Below, in pieces: positions 1 through 10,180 of a DNA stretch of 64,000 nt; within the stretch, counting starts at the first letter, position 1, and every line of letters begins with the position of its first letter. The notes below the pieces were generated by a model. It saw only the letters and a list, made by a program, of their open reading frames with translations, searched no databases and was not told the origin of the DNA. This DNA comes from Tiliqua scincoides (Eukaryota; Chordata; Lepidosauria; Squamata; Scincidae): the NCBI RefSeq assembly GCF_035046505.1, contig NC_089825.1, positions 1,074,001 to 1,138,000 on the forward strand, given 5' to 3'. A program made the translations under genes and the position numbers.

Positions 1-142
1 GTGGGTGGGAGTGCAGCCTAGGATTGTTAAACATTTTCCTGCTTGATGATGTCACTTGCAGTCATGACATCAATTCCAGTGGGTCGTGACAGATTCTCAT
101 GCTAAAAAGTGGGTCCTGACACTAAAAGCTTGAGAACTACTG
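1..142 (-). mobile_element. Terminal part of a hAT-type non-autonomous element
   Basis: Identical in structure to the end of the element at 33455-35237. It finishes in the terminal sequence TTGAGAACTACTG, the inverse of the CAGTGTTTCTCAAAC type of hAT terminus. Only this end is inside the window. Confidence 0.7.
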
Positions 143-155
143 TTGCAAGGTATTG

Positions 156-386
156 CAGTGGCGTAGCTGGAGGGGGCGGAGCACTCAGTCTGGCAGGGAA
201 CCTCAGCGAGGTGGGCAAGCGGCCCCTCCCTTCGCAGCCATTCCCAGCGGGGGGAGCAAAACGGAGCCTACGACAGGGAGTTTTGCTCCCCCCACCGGGA
301 ATGGCTCCAAAGGGAGGGGCCGCTTGCCCACCTCACTGAGGCTCCCTGCCAGACTGAGTGCTCCGCCCCCTCCAGCTACGCCATCG
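156..386. mobile_element. Foldback MITE (hAT-like), 231 bp, nearly full-length palindrome
   Basis: Flanked by the perfect 8-bp direct repeat AGGTATTG (148-155 and 387-394), the target-duplication length of hAT elements. The left half (CAGTGGCGTAGCTGG...) pairs with the right half (...CCAGCTACGCCATCG) over almost the whole length, leaving a small loop near 265-280. GC-rich. No coding capacity. An identical insertion with the same target duplication is at 35251-35481, so the insertion predates the segmental duplication. Confidence 0.88.
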
Positions 387-442
387 AGGTATTGTAACCT
401 TCAGTTATTTCTGACTCTTGTCTCTTAGGTGCCTAAACATGT

Positions 443-875
443 TGCAAATGCCAATGCAAGGGAGGGCACCAGGATGCAGGTCCCTTGTGATCTGGTGTGC
501 TCCCTGGGGCATTTGGTGGGCCGCTGTGAGATACAGGAAGCTGGACTAGATGGGCCTATGGCCTGCTCCAGTGGAGCCGTTCTTATGTTCTTAACTACAA
601 TTCCCAGGAGGCCTTGCAGGTCTCTTGTTATCTGGTGTGCTCCCTGGGGCATTTGGCGGGCCGCTGTGAGATACAGGAAGCTGGACTAGATGGGCCTCTG
701 GCCTGATCCAGTGGGGCTGTTCTTATGTTCTAACCTACAATTCCCAGGAAGCCTTGCAGGTCCCTTGTGATCTGGTGTGCTCCCTGGGGCATTTGGTGGG
801 CCGCTGTGAGATACAGGAAGCTGGACTAGATGGGCCTATGGCCTGATCCAGTGGGGCTGGTCTTATGTTCTTAAC
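443..875 (+). repeat. Tandem array of CR1 3'-end units, 3 copies
   Basis: Three head-to-tail units of about 137-142 bp. Each unit contains the CR1 3'-UTR core GTGCTCCCTGGGGCATTTGG (near 497, 640 and 779), the GGAAGCTGGACTAGATGGGC segment, and the CR1 terminal TTCTTATGTTCTTA. The units are joined by a linker, CTACAATTCCCAGGAAGCC. The first unit still has the single-copy CR1 leader (ATGCAAGGGAGGGCACCAGG). Confidence 0.88.
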
Positions 876-1199
876 ATATTGTTGCTGCACCATGAACCAA
901 CAGTTTAAGATCCCTGCATGGGAGTGAGAGATATGTTTGTACCCTCATACTTTGATTCTGCAGAGCACTCATAGTGACAAGAGAGGGTTCAGCATTAAGC
1001 ATTCTACCCAAGAAGACCTGGTATCCATGCTTTCATTTTCCTTTACGCCGCACTTCCACCAGTTTCAATATGTTAATCTCCACTGCTGCCCGCCTTATGA
1101 AGGCTTCATTAGTTGTCTCTTTGAGAGTTAGCAAGCAGGAGTTTTGCCTGTGTTGTTATGATTATTAGGATGGGATGATATCATGGGACTGTATCATGG

Positions 1200-1375
1200 G
1201 ACTTCTGAGAGTTCCCAGGCCTGCAAGGAGATCAAATCAGTCAGTCCCACAAGAAATCAACCCCTGACTGTCCATTAGAAGGACACTGAAGCTGAAGCTA
1301 ACATGCCTTGGTCACCTCATGAGAAGGGGCGACTCTTGAGAAAAGACCCTGATGCTGGGAAAAATGGAAAAGGAG
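1200..1375 (+). mobile_element. BovB/RTE-like LINE fragment
   Basis: The bases from GAGATCAAATCAGTCAGTCC to GACCCTGATGCTGGGAAAAA closely resemble the segment of BovB/RTE ORF2 just after the reverse transcriptase, which encodes GHLMRRGDS...EKTLMLGK-like peptide. Reading-frame breaks are present. It is joined without a gap to CR1 sequence at about 1376. BovB is known as a horizontally transferred LINE in squamates and ruminants. Assignment is from memory of the family. Confidence 0.65.
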
Positions 1376-1805
1376 ACCGGATTCCTTGACATGCTAAATG
1401 ACTGTGCCTTAGAGCAGCTAGTCATGGAGCCCACCAGTGGACAGGTGACTCTGGATTTAATATTGTGCGGTACTCAGGACCTGGTTAGAGATGTCAATGT
1501 TACGGAGCCACTGCGGAACAGTGATCATGCTGCGATCCATTTCTACATGCACGTCGGGGAAGAATACCGGGCAAAACTCTCACAAAAACCCTTGACTTCC
1601 GACAAGCGGACTTCCCTCAAATGAAGAGGCTGGTTAGAAGGAGGCTGAAAGGGAAGGTAAAAAGAGTCCAATCTCTCCAGAGTGCATGGAGGCTGCTTAA
1701 AACAACAGTAAGAGAGGCCCAGCGGAAGTGTATACCGCAAAGGAAGAAGGGCTCCACTAAGTCCAAGAGGTGCCCGCATGACTAACGAGCCAAGTTAGAG
1801 AGGCC

Positions 1806-3735
1806 ATGAAGGGCAAAGAAACTTCCTTCCGTCAATGGAAGTCTTGCCCTAATGAGGAGAATAAAATGGAACATAAACTGTGGCAAAAGAAATGTAAGAA
1901 GGTGATACGGGAGGCCAAGAGAGACTATGAGGAACGCATGGCCAGCAGCATTAAGGGGAATAATAAAAGCTTCTTCAAATATGTTAGAAGAAGGAAACCT
2001 GCCGGAGAAGCGGTTGGTCCTCTGGATGGTGAGGGAGGGAAAGGGGAGATAAAAGGAGACATAGAGTTGGCAGAGAAATTAAATGAGTTCTTTGCATCTG
2101 TCTTCACGGCAGAAGACCTCGGGCAGATACCACTGCTCGAATGGTCCCTCCTGACCAAGGAATTAAGTCAGATAGAGGTTAAAAGGGAAGATGTTTCAGA
2201 CCTCATTGATAAGTTAAAGATCAATAAGTCACCGGGCCCTGATGGCATCCACCCAAGAGTCATTAAGGAATTGAAGAATGAAGTTGCTGAGCTCTTGACT
2301 AAAATATGCAACTTGTCCCTCAAAACGGCCACGGTGCCAGAGGACCGGAGGATAGCAAATGTCACACTGATCTTTAAAAAGGGAAGGAAGGTGGATCCGG
2401 GAAACTATAGGCCGGTCAGCCTGACATCAATACCAGGTAAGATGTTGGAATGCCTCATCAAAGGTAGAATCTCAAAACACATAGACGAACAGGCCTTGCT
2501 GAGGGAGAGTCAGCATGGCTTTTGTAAGGGTAAGTCTTGCCTCACGAACCTTATAGAATTCTTTGAAAAGGTCAACAGGCATGTGGATGCGGGAGAACCC
2601 GTGGACATTATATATCTGGACTTTCAGAAGGCGTTTGACACGGTCCCTCACCAAAGGCTACTGAAAAAACTCCACAATCAGGGAATTAGAGGACAGGTCC
2701 TCTCCTGGATTGAGAACTGGTTGGAGGCCAGGAAGCAGAGAGTGGGTGTCAATGGGCAATTTTCACAATGGAGAGAGGTGAAAAGCGGTGTGCCCCAAGG
2801 ATCTGTCCTGGGACCGGTGCTTTTCAACCTCTTCATAAATGACCTGGAGACAGGGTTGAGCTGTGAGGTGGCTAAGTTTGCAGACGACACCAAACTTTTC
2901 TGAGTGGTGAAGACCAGAAGTGATTGTGAGGAGCTCCAGAAGGATCTCTCCAGACTGGCAGAATAGGCAGCAAAATGGCAGATGCGTCTTCATGTAAGTA
3001 AGTGTAAAGTCCTGCACATTGGGGCAAAAAATCAAAACTTCACATATAGGCTGATGGGTTCTGAGCGGTCTGTGACAGATCAGGAGAGAGATCTTGGGGT
3101 GGTGGTGGACAGGTCGATGAAAGTGTCGACCCAATGTGCGGCAGCAGTAAAGAAGGTCAATTCTATGCTTGGGATCATTAGGAAGGGTATTGAGAACAAA
3201 ACAGCTAATATTATACATGCCATTGTACAAATCGATGGTAAGGCCACACCTGGAGTATTGTGTCCAGTTCTGGTTGCCACATCTCAAAAAGCACATAGTA
3301 CAAATGGAAAAGGTGCAAAAGAGAGTGACTAAGTTGATTACTGAGCTGGGGCACCTTCCTTATGAGGAAAGGCTACAGCGTTTGGGCCTCTTCAGCCTAG
3401 AAAAAAGACGCTTGAGGGGGGACATGATTGAGACACACAAAATTATGCATGGGAAGGATAAAGTGGATAGAGAAATGCTGTTTACACTCTCACATAACAC
3501 CAGAACCAGGGGACATCCACTAAAATTGAGTATTGGGAGAGTTAGAACAGACAAAAGAAAATATTTCTTTACTCAGCGTGTGGTCGGTCTGTGGAACTCC
3601 TTGCCACAGGATGTGGTGATGGCATCTCTCCTGGACGCCTTTGAAGGGGATTGGACAAGTTTCTGGAGGAAAAATCCATTATGGGTTACAAGCCATGATG
3701 CGTATGTGCGACCGTCCCCTGGGGGCTGGGCATAA
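1806..3735 (+). pseudogene. CR1 ORF2 reverse transcriptase, inactivated
   Basis: The first open part (1806-2903) encodes 365 residues with [57 protein letters not shown] and FADDTKLF, the ordered finger and palm motifs of CR1 reverse transcriptase. Both palm aspartates of FADD are intact. An in-frame TGA immediately after FADDTKLF ends it; the duplicate copy has CGA at that site. The C-terminal region resumes at 2982 and, in a third frame, at 3169-3735. The upstream endonuclease remnant (1352-1624) is in yet another frame. Confidence 0.88.
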
Positions 3736-4184
3736 GAATAGGCCCTCGGTTTGGCTGTACTTGTTGTAAGAGGCGAACAGCCACCGGGTAGATGGGTCTC
3801 GTCAGCCTGGGAAGGCAGCTCATCTGAGAGAAGGAAAACTCTGATCCCAAACCTCCACTGCCTTGTGGCTACATCCAGCTATGGAAAAGGCTTCAGGAGT
3901 CAACCTCGAGGCAAAATCCAGAGCCAGAGTCCCTGAGGCAGTTCATGGTGAACACAGTCACATTCTGGCAACTCCTGCGACGCCGCTGGAACCAACCATA
4001 TTGGCCTCTGCCTTTCCTTTGGACCATTTCAGCGACGTGGAGAGGAGGGATTTGCTGCATGGGAAACAGTCTATCCTCCATATCTACTTTACCCAGGCTT
4101 TGCACACTGGAGAGGACACTCTGTTCCAGAACCACTATTCAGAGCACGATACCATAGTCTTCCGAGACTGAAGGATGCCAACAC
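3714..4184 (+). mobile_element. SINE-like insertion with a LINE-type 3' tail
   Basis: This 471-bp insert splits the CR1 3' end. It is flanked by a 10-bp target duplication with one mismatch (ATGTGCGACC at 3704-3713, ATGTGCAACC at 4185-4194). Its last 70 or so bases (CCAGAACCACTATTCAGAGC...GACTGAAGGATGCCAAC) match the 3' ends of the LINE insertions at 8860-9459, 10181-10680 and 26333-28398. Its 5' and middle parts do not match that LINE. This suggests a SINE that borrows the LINE's tail for mobilisation. Confidence 0.75.
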
Positions 4185-4651
4185 ATGTGCAACCTCCTGA
4201 TTTTAGAATTGGGCTATGTCAGAATGCCAGATGCAAGGGAGGGCACCAGGATGCACGTCTCTTGTTGTCTGGTGTGCTCCCTGGGGCAATTGGTGGGCCG
4301 CTGTGAGATACAGGAAGCTGGACTACATGGGGCTATGACCTGATCCAGTGGGGCTATTCTTATGTTCTCACAGAGGCAGCATCCATCCTCCACGCCAATG
4401 CAGAGAGGAAAGGCTGTGCTGGCCGAGCTCGGCCAACACAGGGGTCTGGAGAGGGTGGGGAGGAGGTGGGAGGGAGGTGTTCTGGGGTAGGGGAGGGTTG
4501 CTGGAGGGCATTCCAGGGAGCGGGCAGGCAGGTGGGGAGCGGGAGAGGGGGCTGGGACCAGTGGTGGGATTCAAATAAGTTAACAACAGGTTCTATGTCC
4601 CAATGTGCAATGAGCAACTCAGTTTCAATTGTCTGCCGCAAAGGAAGTTGA

Positions 4652-4762
4652 AAGGCTACGGCTACACTCCTATACTGTACAGTACACACTTTCCTGGGAG
4701 TAAGTCCCATTGAACATAATGGGACTTACTTCTGAGTAGACAGTCATAGGATTGCACTGTAA
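4652..4762. repeat. Palindromic GAGTAAG-type interspersed repeat
   Basis: An approximately 90-bp imperfect palindrome, AGGCTGCAATCCTA...TAGGATTGCACT at the ends with GAGTAAGTCCCATTGAACA facing ATGGGACTTACTTCTGAGT in the middle. The same family recurs dozens of times in the window. It looks like a short MITE, but I cannot name the family. Confidence 0.75.
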
Positions 4763-5398
4763 CTTTAACACACACCCAATGTCTAAATCCAAATTGCACA
4801 GCTGCAATTCTGTCCTCTGTAGTCATACTTACAGGCCTCTGGCCACTAGTTTCCAAGGAGGATAAACATGCGGCTGAAATGCACACTTCAAATAGACATT
4901 TTTTCTTGAATTCTCAAGGCAGTTGTATAATGAAATCAGGAAGGCACCAAGAAGAGGAGGTGGGAACTGCCAGGGCTCCAGGTTACCAACCTCTGGAGAC
5001 ACCACAGCAGCATAGCACCTTCACATCTGCACAAACCAACTTGCTGCACTGAGCTGGGCCACCTTCCTTCTCAGTGGGAACTTGGTGATTTTTACCAGAG
5101 CAGTCAATCCTCTCAAGGATCTGGTTCACTTTTAGTGATGAACATCTGGTCAGCAAAAGAGCACTGAGCACATAGTCTGACACCTCATCATCAACCAAAA
5201 GCAACAACAGCATAGTAACATCTTTACATCTCCCCTTCTTTTTTGTTCTATTACAGCATTCCTCAGCATCTGCCTCTCGCCCGCTGTACCATTTTGCATG
5301 GCCCACCTCTGGGAAGTACAACTGGAAGTAACTGGAATGACTTTATCACCAGTTATTTCCATACTAAGAGGCCAGACATGATGCAACAAACAACCGTA

Positions 5399-5495
5399 AG
5401 AGGCTCAGGCTACAATCCTATCCACTTTTTCCTGGTAGTAAGTCCCATTGACTATAATGGAACTTACTTCTGAGTAGACATGCTTAGGATTGGGC
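5399..5495. repeat. Palindromic GAGTAAG-type interspersed repeat
   Basis: Same family as 4652-4762: CTACAATCCTATCCAC at one end and GACATGCTTAGGATTGGG at the other, with the GTAAGTCCCATTGACTATAA centre. It lies inside the 3.9-kb hAT-like element. Confidence 0.72.
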
Positions 5496-6724
5496 TCCCA
5501 GAGTAGATGGAGGGCTTTTTTGAGTGCAAGAAAAGCAGAACTGAGCCTCCTACCACTGTTGCATCATATTGCTGGTCTCATTGCCAGGCAGTGGAGGTCT
5601 GGGGTGGGGGGGTCCTGCCATGAATACCAATGGGCACCACCTCAAGTACCACTGGTGGTATGAGTACTACTGGTTGAGAAATGCTGCTCTATTACTTTTA
5701 CCACCCAGCCCCAAAAAGAATTCCAGTGAACTCTAAAGCTTCCCCCTCCAACTTCCAACTCTGCAATCCAATGCACGTCTACTCAGAAGCCCAACAAGTT
5801 CAAGGGGAGTTGTTGACTTCTAGGGTTTGAGAGAGAATGGCAGCCTTGAAGGACAGTTTCACTAATGAGCAAAAAAGTACTATGAGGGGACTGTTCTTCT
5901 AGGTTGCTTTCCGACAGGCAACAACAGATACCCATTACTTTGGTCTACTTTAGTGGCGAGTCTCCCACAAGTTTGAGGGCTGCTACTGACCAGGAGTACA
6001 AAGCAGGGGCCTGCAGTGGGTGGGGAGGCAGGTGAGGCAGAACCTCCCCACCACAGTCCTTCAAAAGTGTTGCAGCTGTGTAGGTGCCCAAGCACCCACA
6101 ACCCAGCCTAAAAATGAAAATTAACAGCACATGTAACAAGCCTTGCAGGTTTTGAGGTTCACCCTGATCACAAGTTCTTCCCAGTGCTTCTCCTTCATTA
6201 GGTGATAAGACATAAACCCAATTTACAAACTTGTTCAAAAAAATTTCTAGTCAGCCTGCCATTTCACTTGCATGGGATGGGGGGAGGGAGAATAACCTAA
6301 AGGAACTTTTCTGCTAGGGAAGGAGCAATGCTAACTGTACCATCCTCAGCACACTTGCCTGGGAATAGCAGCCCAATCCTATGCAAGCCTACACAGGAGT
6401 AAATCACATTCTATAGTCAATTGGGCTTGCTTTCCAGGTGTGAGTAGGATTGCAGCCTAAGGGCTATCCAACTTTCCAGAGCCAAAGCAGCCACATTGCA
6501 GTCCCGAGGTAAGGGAACAAGCATTCCCTTGTCACAAGGAGACCTCCAGGACTTGGTGCTGGAAAGTTACAGTTAAGAGGACTTCGGACCCAATCCTATC
6601 CAATTTTCCAGTGCCAGTGCAGCTGTACCAATAGGGCATGCACTGCATCCTGTGGTGGGGGGCAGGGAACATTTGTTCCCTTACCTCAGGGCTGCATTGT
6701 GACTGCACAGGTGCTAAAAGAAAG
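5496..6724. other. Interior of the composite element, no coding signal
   Basis: Contains a GC-rich repeat near 6000-6115 (GTGGGGAGGCAGGTGAGGCA, also found near 46826-47090), an inverted GAGTAAG-type copy near 6368-6460, and a second MITE type near 6590-6720 (CAATCCTATCCAATTTTCCAG), also found at 42985-43150. Nothing looks like an exon. Confidence 0.5.
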
Positions 6725-7925
6725 CCTCACTGAGCACAATAGGACTTACTTCTGAGTAGACATGCATAGGATTGTGCCCTAAGGCTGCCATCTAACTTCC
6801 ACTTTCCTGGGAATAAGCCCCATTGGCTATAAGGAAATTTACTTCTGAGTAGATATGCATAGGATTCTGCTCAAAGGCTGCAATCCTATCCACACTTTCC
6901 TGGGAGTAAGACCCATTGAACACAATAGGACTTACTTCTGAGAAGACCTGCATAGGATTGTGCCCTTAATGAAGTAATGTTTTGTGCCACATTCCTGCCT
7001 TTTTTTAACCTGAGGAATTTCAGCTGTGGGAGCATCGCCTCTATGTGTCTGATAGTGTATTATACAATCATTGTGTAACAACACGTTGTATTGCAATGAA
7101 AAGATCCCAGGCACAAAACTGCATTCCCAAAGCCCAAGGATGAAAACCAACCCCATGGTGCAGTCCTGTGCTTGTGGGAAGTAAGGGCACAATCCCTATG
7201 CCTGTCTACTCAGAAGTAAGTCCCATTATAGTCAATAGAGCTTACTGCAGCATGAGAGCCCAAGCCTATGCATGTCTACTCATTATAGAGTCTCATTATA
7301 GCCAAAGGGGCTTACTTGCAGGAAAGTGTGGCTAGGAGTGCAGCCTTTGAGCACAATCCTATGCATGTCTACTCAGAAGTAAATCTCATTATAGCCAATG
7401 GGGCTTATTCCCAGGAAAGTGCAAGTAGGATTGCAGCCTTAGGGCACAATCCTATGTATGTCTACTCAGAAGTAAGTCCTATTGTGTGCTCAGTGAGGCT
7501 CTCTTCTAGCACCTGTGCAGTCACAATGCAGCCCTGAGGTAAGGGAACAAATACCTCATGGCTTACTTGCAGGAAAGTGTGGCTAGGAGTGCAGCCTTTG
7601 AGCACAATCCTATGCATGTCTATGCAGGAGTAAGTCATTATAGCCAAAGGGGCATACTTCCAGGAAAGTGTGGATAGGATAGTCTCAATGACTAGGATGA
7701 GATGCTTCCTTCTTTGCCTTCTGATTGACAGTGTCTACTCAGAGGTAAGTCCCACTGTATTCAATGGGGCTTACTCCCAGGAAAGTGTGGCAAACTCAGA
7801 GACAAGGATGAGATGCTTCTGATTGACAGTGGCTGCAACCCTAACCACACTTTCCTGAGAGTAAGCCCCATTGAACAAAATAGGAGTTACTTCTGAGTAG
7901 ACCTGGTTAGGATTGTGCTCAGTGC
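6725..7925. repeat. Cluster of palindromic GAGTAAG-type repeats
   Basis: About eight to ten full or partial copies lie in both orientations (for example 6725-6966 as three in a row, 7190-7300, 7330-7450, 7560-7680, 7830-7925). The recurring pieces are ACTTACTTCTGAGTAGACAT, CACACTTTCCTGGGAGTAAG and GCATAGGATTGTGC. Stop codons are frequent in all frames. The density suggests tandem growth or repeated nested insertion. Confidence 0.75.
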
Positions 7926-7964
7926 CTACCCAGAGGTAAGTTCCATTGTGTTCAATGGGGAGGG

Positions 7965-8400
7965 GAGGCGTGGGGCGGGCAGCTGGACTGGGAGGCTGCA
8001 TGTGCGGGAGGGGACGCGCGGCGGCAGGGGGGCTCGCCCTGGGGGCAGAGGGGTCTCTTTGGGTGGGAGCTGCTCCAGCGCCCTCCTCTTCATCCCGCCC
8101 ATGCCCCCAACCCACCGGGAGAGCTGAGCCCAAGGAGCCTCCAGGCACAGGAGCAGTCTACTCGCCAGTTGGCGGGAAGGGGAGGCGTGGGGCGGGCAGC
8201 TGGGCTGCTTCTCTTGCCCTCGTCAGCGAGGCTGCATGTGCGGGCGCGCCGGCCGTTCGCGGCTGAGTCCGGCTCGCCCCTTCAGCCCCAGCGTCCTCGA
8301 AACCCGCTGGGAGCAACCCCTTTCCCCCCGGGATGGGTTGGCCCCGCGCGGCCACTGCCCCCAGGAGGGTTAGCCCTGACATTTCATCCCCGGCCAGCAA
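7965..8400. repeat. GC-rich block inside the hAT-like element
   Basis: High G+C with many CpG. It contains a near-duplicate of GGGGAGGCGTGGGGCGGGCAGCTGG at about 7959 and 8178 (first 20 bases are shared). Open frames here overlap on both strands and show low-complexity composition, so I do not treat them as genes. It could be a GC-rich MITE or a small CpG island. Confidence 0.4.
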
Positions 8401-8521
8401 ACAGTTCTTAGAACCAACAACTGGATTAGGTAGGGGTTTTATAGAACCGGTGAGAACCGGCTGAATCCCACCACTGGCTGGGACCCAGCTGACTTTTGTT
8501 TTTCTGCAAGATACTGTATAG

Positions 8522-8742
8522 CAGTGATTTTCAACCTTTTTCATCTTGTGGCACACTGACAAGGCAATAAAATTGTCAAGGCGCACCATCAGGATTTTGA
8601 CAATTGACAAGGCACACCATGCTGGGGGCTCACATCCCCATTGACCTTACTAATAAATGATCTTCCTCCAAATTCCTGTGGCACACCTGTGGACCACTCG
8701 CGGCACACTAGTGTGCCATGGCACCGTGGTGGAAAATGGCTG
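8522..8742. mobile_element. hAT-like MITE, 221 bp
   Basis: Starts CAGTGATTTTCAACC and ends GGTGGAAAATGGCTGCTG, an imperfect terminal inverted repeat. It is flanked by the 8-bp duplication CTGTATAG (8514-8521) and CTGTATAC (8743-8750). A related right end is at about 12425-12475. Confidence 0.8.
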
Positions 8743-8859
8743 CTGTATACAAATGGCCAGGAGACCAGAGCCTGAGGATTTCTGGCCTCCAGCTCAGGAC
8801 CCCAGCCCAATTCAAGGCTGGATTAGACAACATAAAATGTACAAGATGTTCTGGTCATC

Positions 8860-9459
8860 TTCAGTTTCCTCTCCTGTTGTGAGCAAACTGAATGCATTCC
8901 ACATGCACTGCTTCTGACGCATTCTCGGCATCACCTGGCAGGACAAAGTTCCTAACAACACAGTCCTGGAACGTGCTGGAATCCCTAGCATGTATGCACT
9001 GCTGAAACAGAGACGCCTGCGTTGGCTCGGTCATGTCGTGAGAATGGATGATGGCCGGATCCCAAAGGATCTCCTCTATGGAGAACTCATGCAAGGAAAG
9101 CGCCCTACAGGTAGACCACAGCTGCGATACAAGGACATCTGCAAGAGGGATCTGAAGGCCTTAGGAGTGGACCTCAACAGGTGGGAAACCCTGGCCTCTG
9201 AGCGGCCCGCTTGGAGGCAGGCCGTGCAGCATGGCCTTTCCCAGTTTGAAGAGACACTTGGCCAACAGACTGAGGCAAAGAGGCAAAGAAGGAAGGCCCA
9301 TAGCCAGGGAGACAGACCAGGGACAGACTGCACTTGCTCCCGGTGTGGAAGGGATTTTCACTCCCGAATCGGCCTTTTCAGCCACACTAGACGCTGTGCC
9401 AGAACCACCATCCAGAGCGCGATACCATAGTCTTTCGAGACTGAAGGTTGCCAACAACA
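8860..9459 (+). mobile_element. 5'-truncated LINE insertion with target duplication
   Basis: A 600-bp 3' part of a non-LTR LINE flanked by a perfect 10-bp duplication TCTGGTCATC (8850-8859, 9460-9469). It encodes the C-terminus of the reverse transcriptase protein: RRLRWLGHVVRMDDGRIPKD, then a basic stretch and a zinc-finger-like C-x2-C...H-x3-C end (CSRCGRDFHSRIGLFSH). The 3' tail is GACTGAAGGTTGCCAAC. The clade is unresolved (RTE- or Vingi-like are candidates). Confidence 0.85.
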
Positions 9460-9589
9460 TCTGGTCATCCTGAGCCTCCATAGAATACACAGGATATTCT
9501 GGTCAGTTCGAATCTCAGGAGAAGGGCAAAGAACATTAAACCACAAAGAAGGCCAAATGACAGCAAACAAATGCTTATCTAGAGTGCAT

Positions 9590-9870
9590 ATGTAAGTTGA
9601 ATGCAGGCTGACCCTGCTAGAATTTGCTGACTGTTGTAATATGACTGAACTACTGTAACCCACCCTGAACAAACTTCCTCCTGCCCCTCCCCTCCCACCT
9701 CCTTATCCCCACCTCTCTTTCCCTCCACAAAAGAGTATATATGCCATGTGAAAGCCTGATGTCTTTGCTCACCTCAGGGAAGTGAGCCTCATATGCAAAT
9801 GAAATAAAATGTGGTCTGAATGATTTCCTGCCAAGCTGGTGCCTCTCTGTGATCCTAGGTTGTTGTATGA
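9590..9870 (+). mobile_element. Possible solo LTR or LTR fragment
   Basis: A pyrimidine-rich stretch is followed by a TATA-like GAGTATATATGCC (about 9733), then an AATAAA (about 9803) and a T/G-rich end. This order resembles the U3-R-U5 part of a retroviral LTR. No clear TG...CA ends or target duplication were found, so this is weak. Confidence 0.3.
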
Positions 9871-9929
9871 GTCATGCGGTAAACAATCCTAAGGTTTGGA
9901 TAATCCAGAATCATCATAAATCATGGCAT

Positions 9930-10130
9930 AGAGCAACTAGAAAAGGTGCAGAAGAGAGTAACCACAAGGATTACTGGGCTGGGGCACCTCCATATGAGGA
10001 AATGCTACTGCATTTGGAGTTCTTTTGTTTTGGGAAAAAAGGCACGAGGTGCCTGACTGGGAAGTAGAAAATTATGCAGGCGATTTTAAAAGTAGATCGA
10101 GGGGTGTTCCTTTCCCTCTCATACTGATAC
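9930..10130 (+). mobile_element. CR1 LINE fragment, degraded
   Basis: The stretch AGAAAAGGTGCAGAAGAGAG...CACCTCCATATGAGGAAATG matches the CR1 ORF2 C-terminal region seen at 3310-3370. It continues to GGGGTGTTCCTTTCCCTCTC with indels. Confidence 0.75.
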
Positions 10131-10180
10131 AGGGTCATGAGAGCCACTTATGTTAATTAACCAAATGTTATGCTATGTTA

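Larger units (their letters stand above)
1..3054 (+). repeat. Segmental duplication, left copy (truncated by the window edge)
   Basis: Matches 35096-39098 in the same orientation. By eye I count about three differences in the first 430 bases. The offset is 35095 before the tandem array and 36056 after it; the 961-bp gain equals seven extra array units in the right copy. Homology ends at 3054, where the right copy switches to a MITE fragment. The left boundary is outside the window. The block carries a hAT end, a foldback MITE, the array, a BovB-like piece and most of a CR1 element. Confidence 0.93.
1376..4374 (+). mobile_element. CR1 LINE, 5'-truncated, with a nested SINE
   Basis: In order: end of the AP endonuclease with the NSDH catalytic motif (about 1376-1620), linker, reverse transcriptase (about 1950-2900), C-terminal region (about 2900-3713), then the 3' UTR (4195-4374) ending in TTCTTATGTTCT. 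It is interrupted at 3714-4184 by a SINE. Several frameshifts and a stop at 2901-2903 show that it is dead. Confidence 0.9.
4559..8476. mobile_element. 3.9-kb hAT-like composite element
   Basis: The left terminus CAGTGGTGGGATTCA (4559) and right terminus TGAATCCCACCACTG (ending 8476) are perfect 15-bp inverted repeats. They are flanked by a perfect 8-bp target duplication GCTGGGAC (4551-4558 and 8477-8484). No transposase-like frame is seen. The interior is mostly later insertions: palindromic repeats at 4652-7925 and a GC-rich block at 7965-8400. The element may originally have been a short MITE. Confidence 0.82.
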
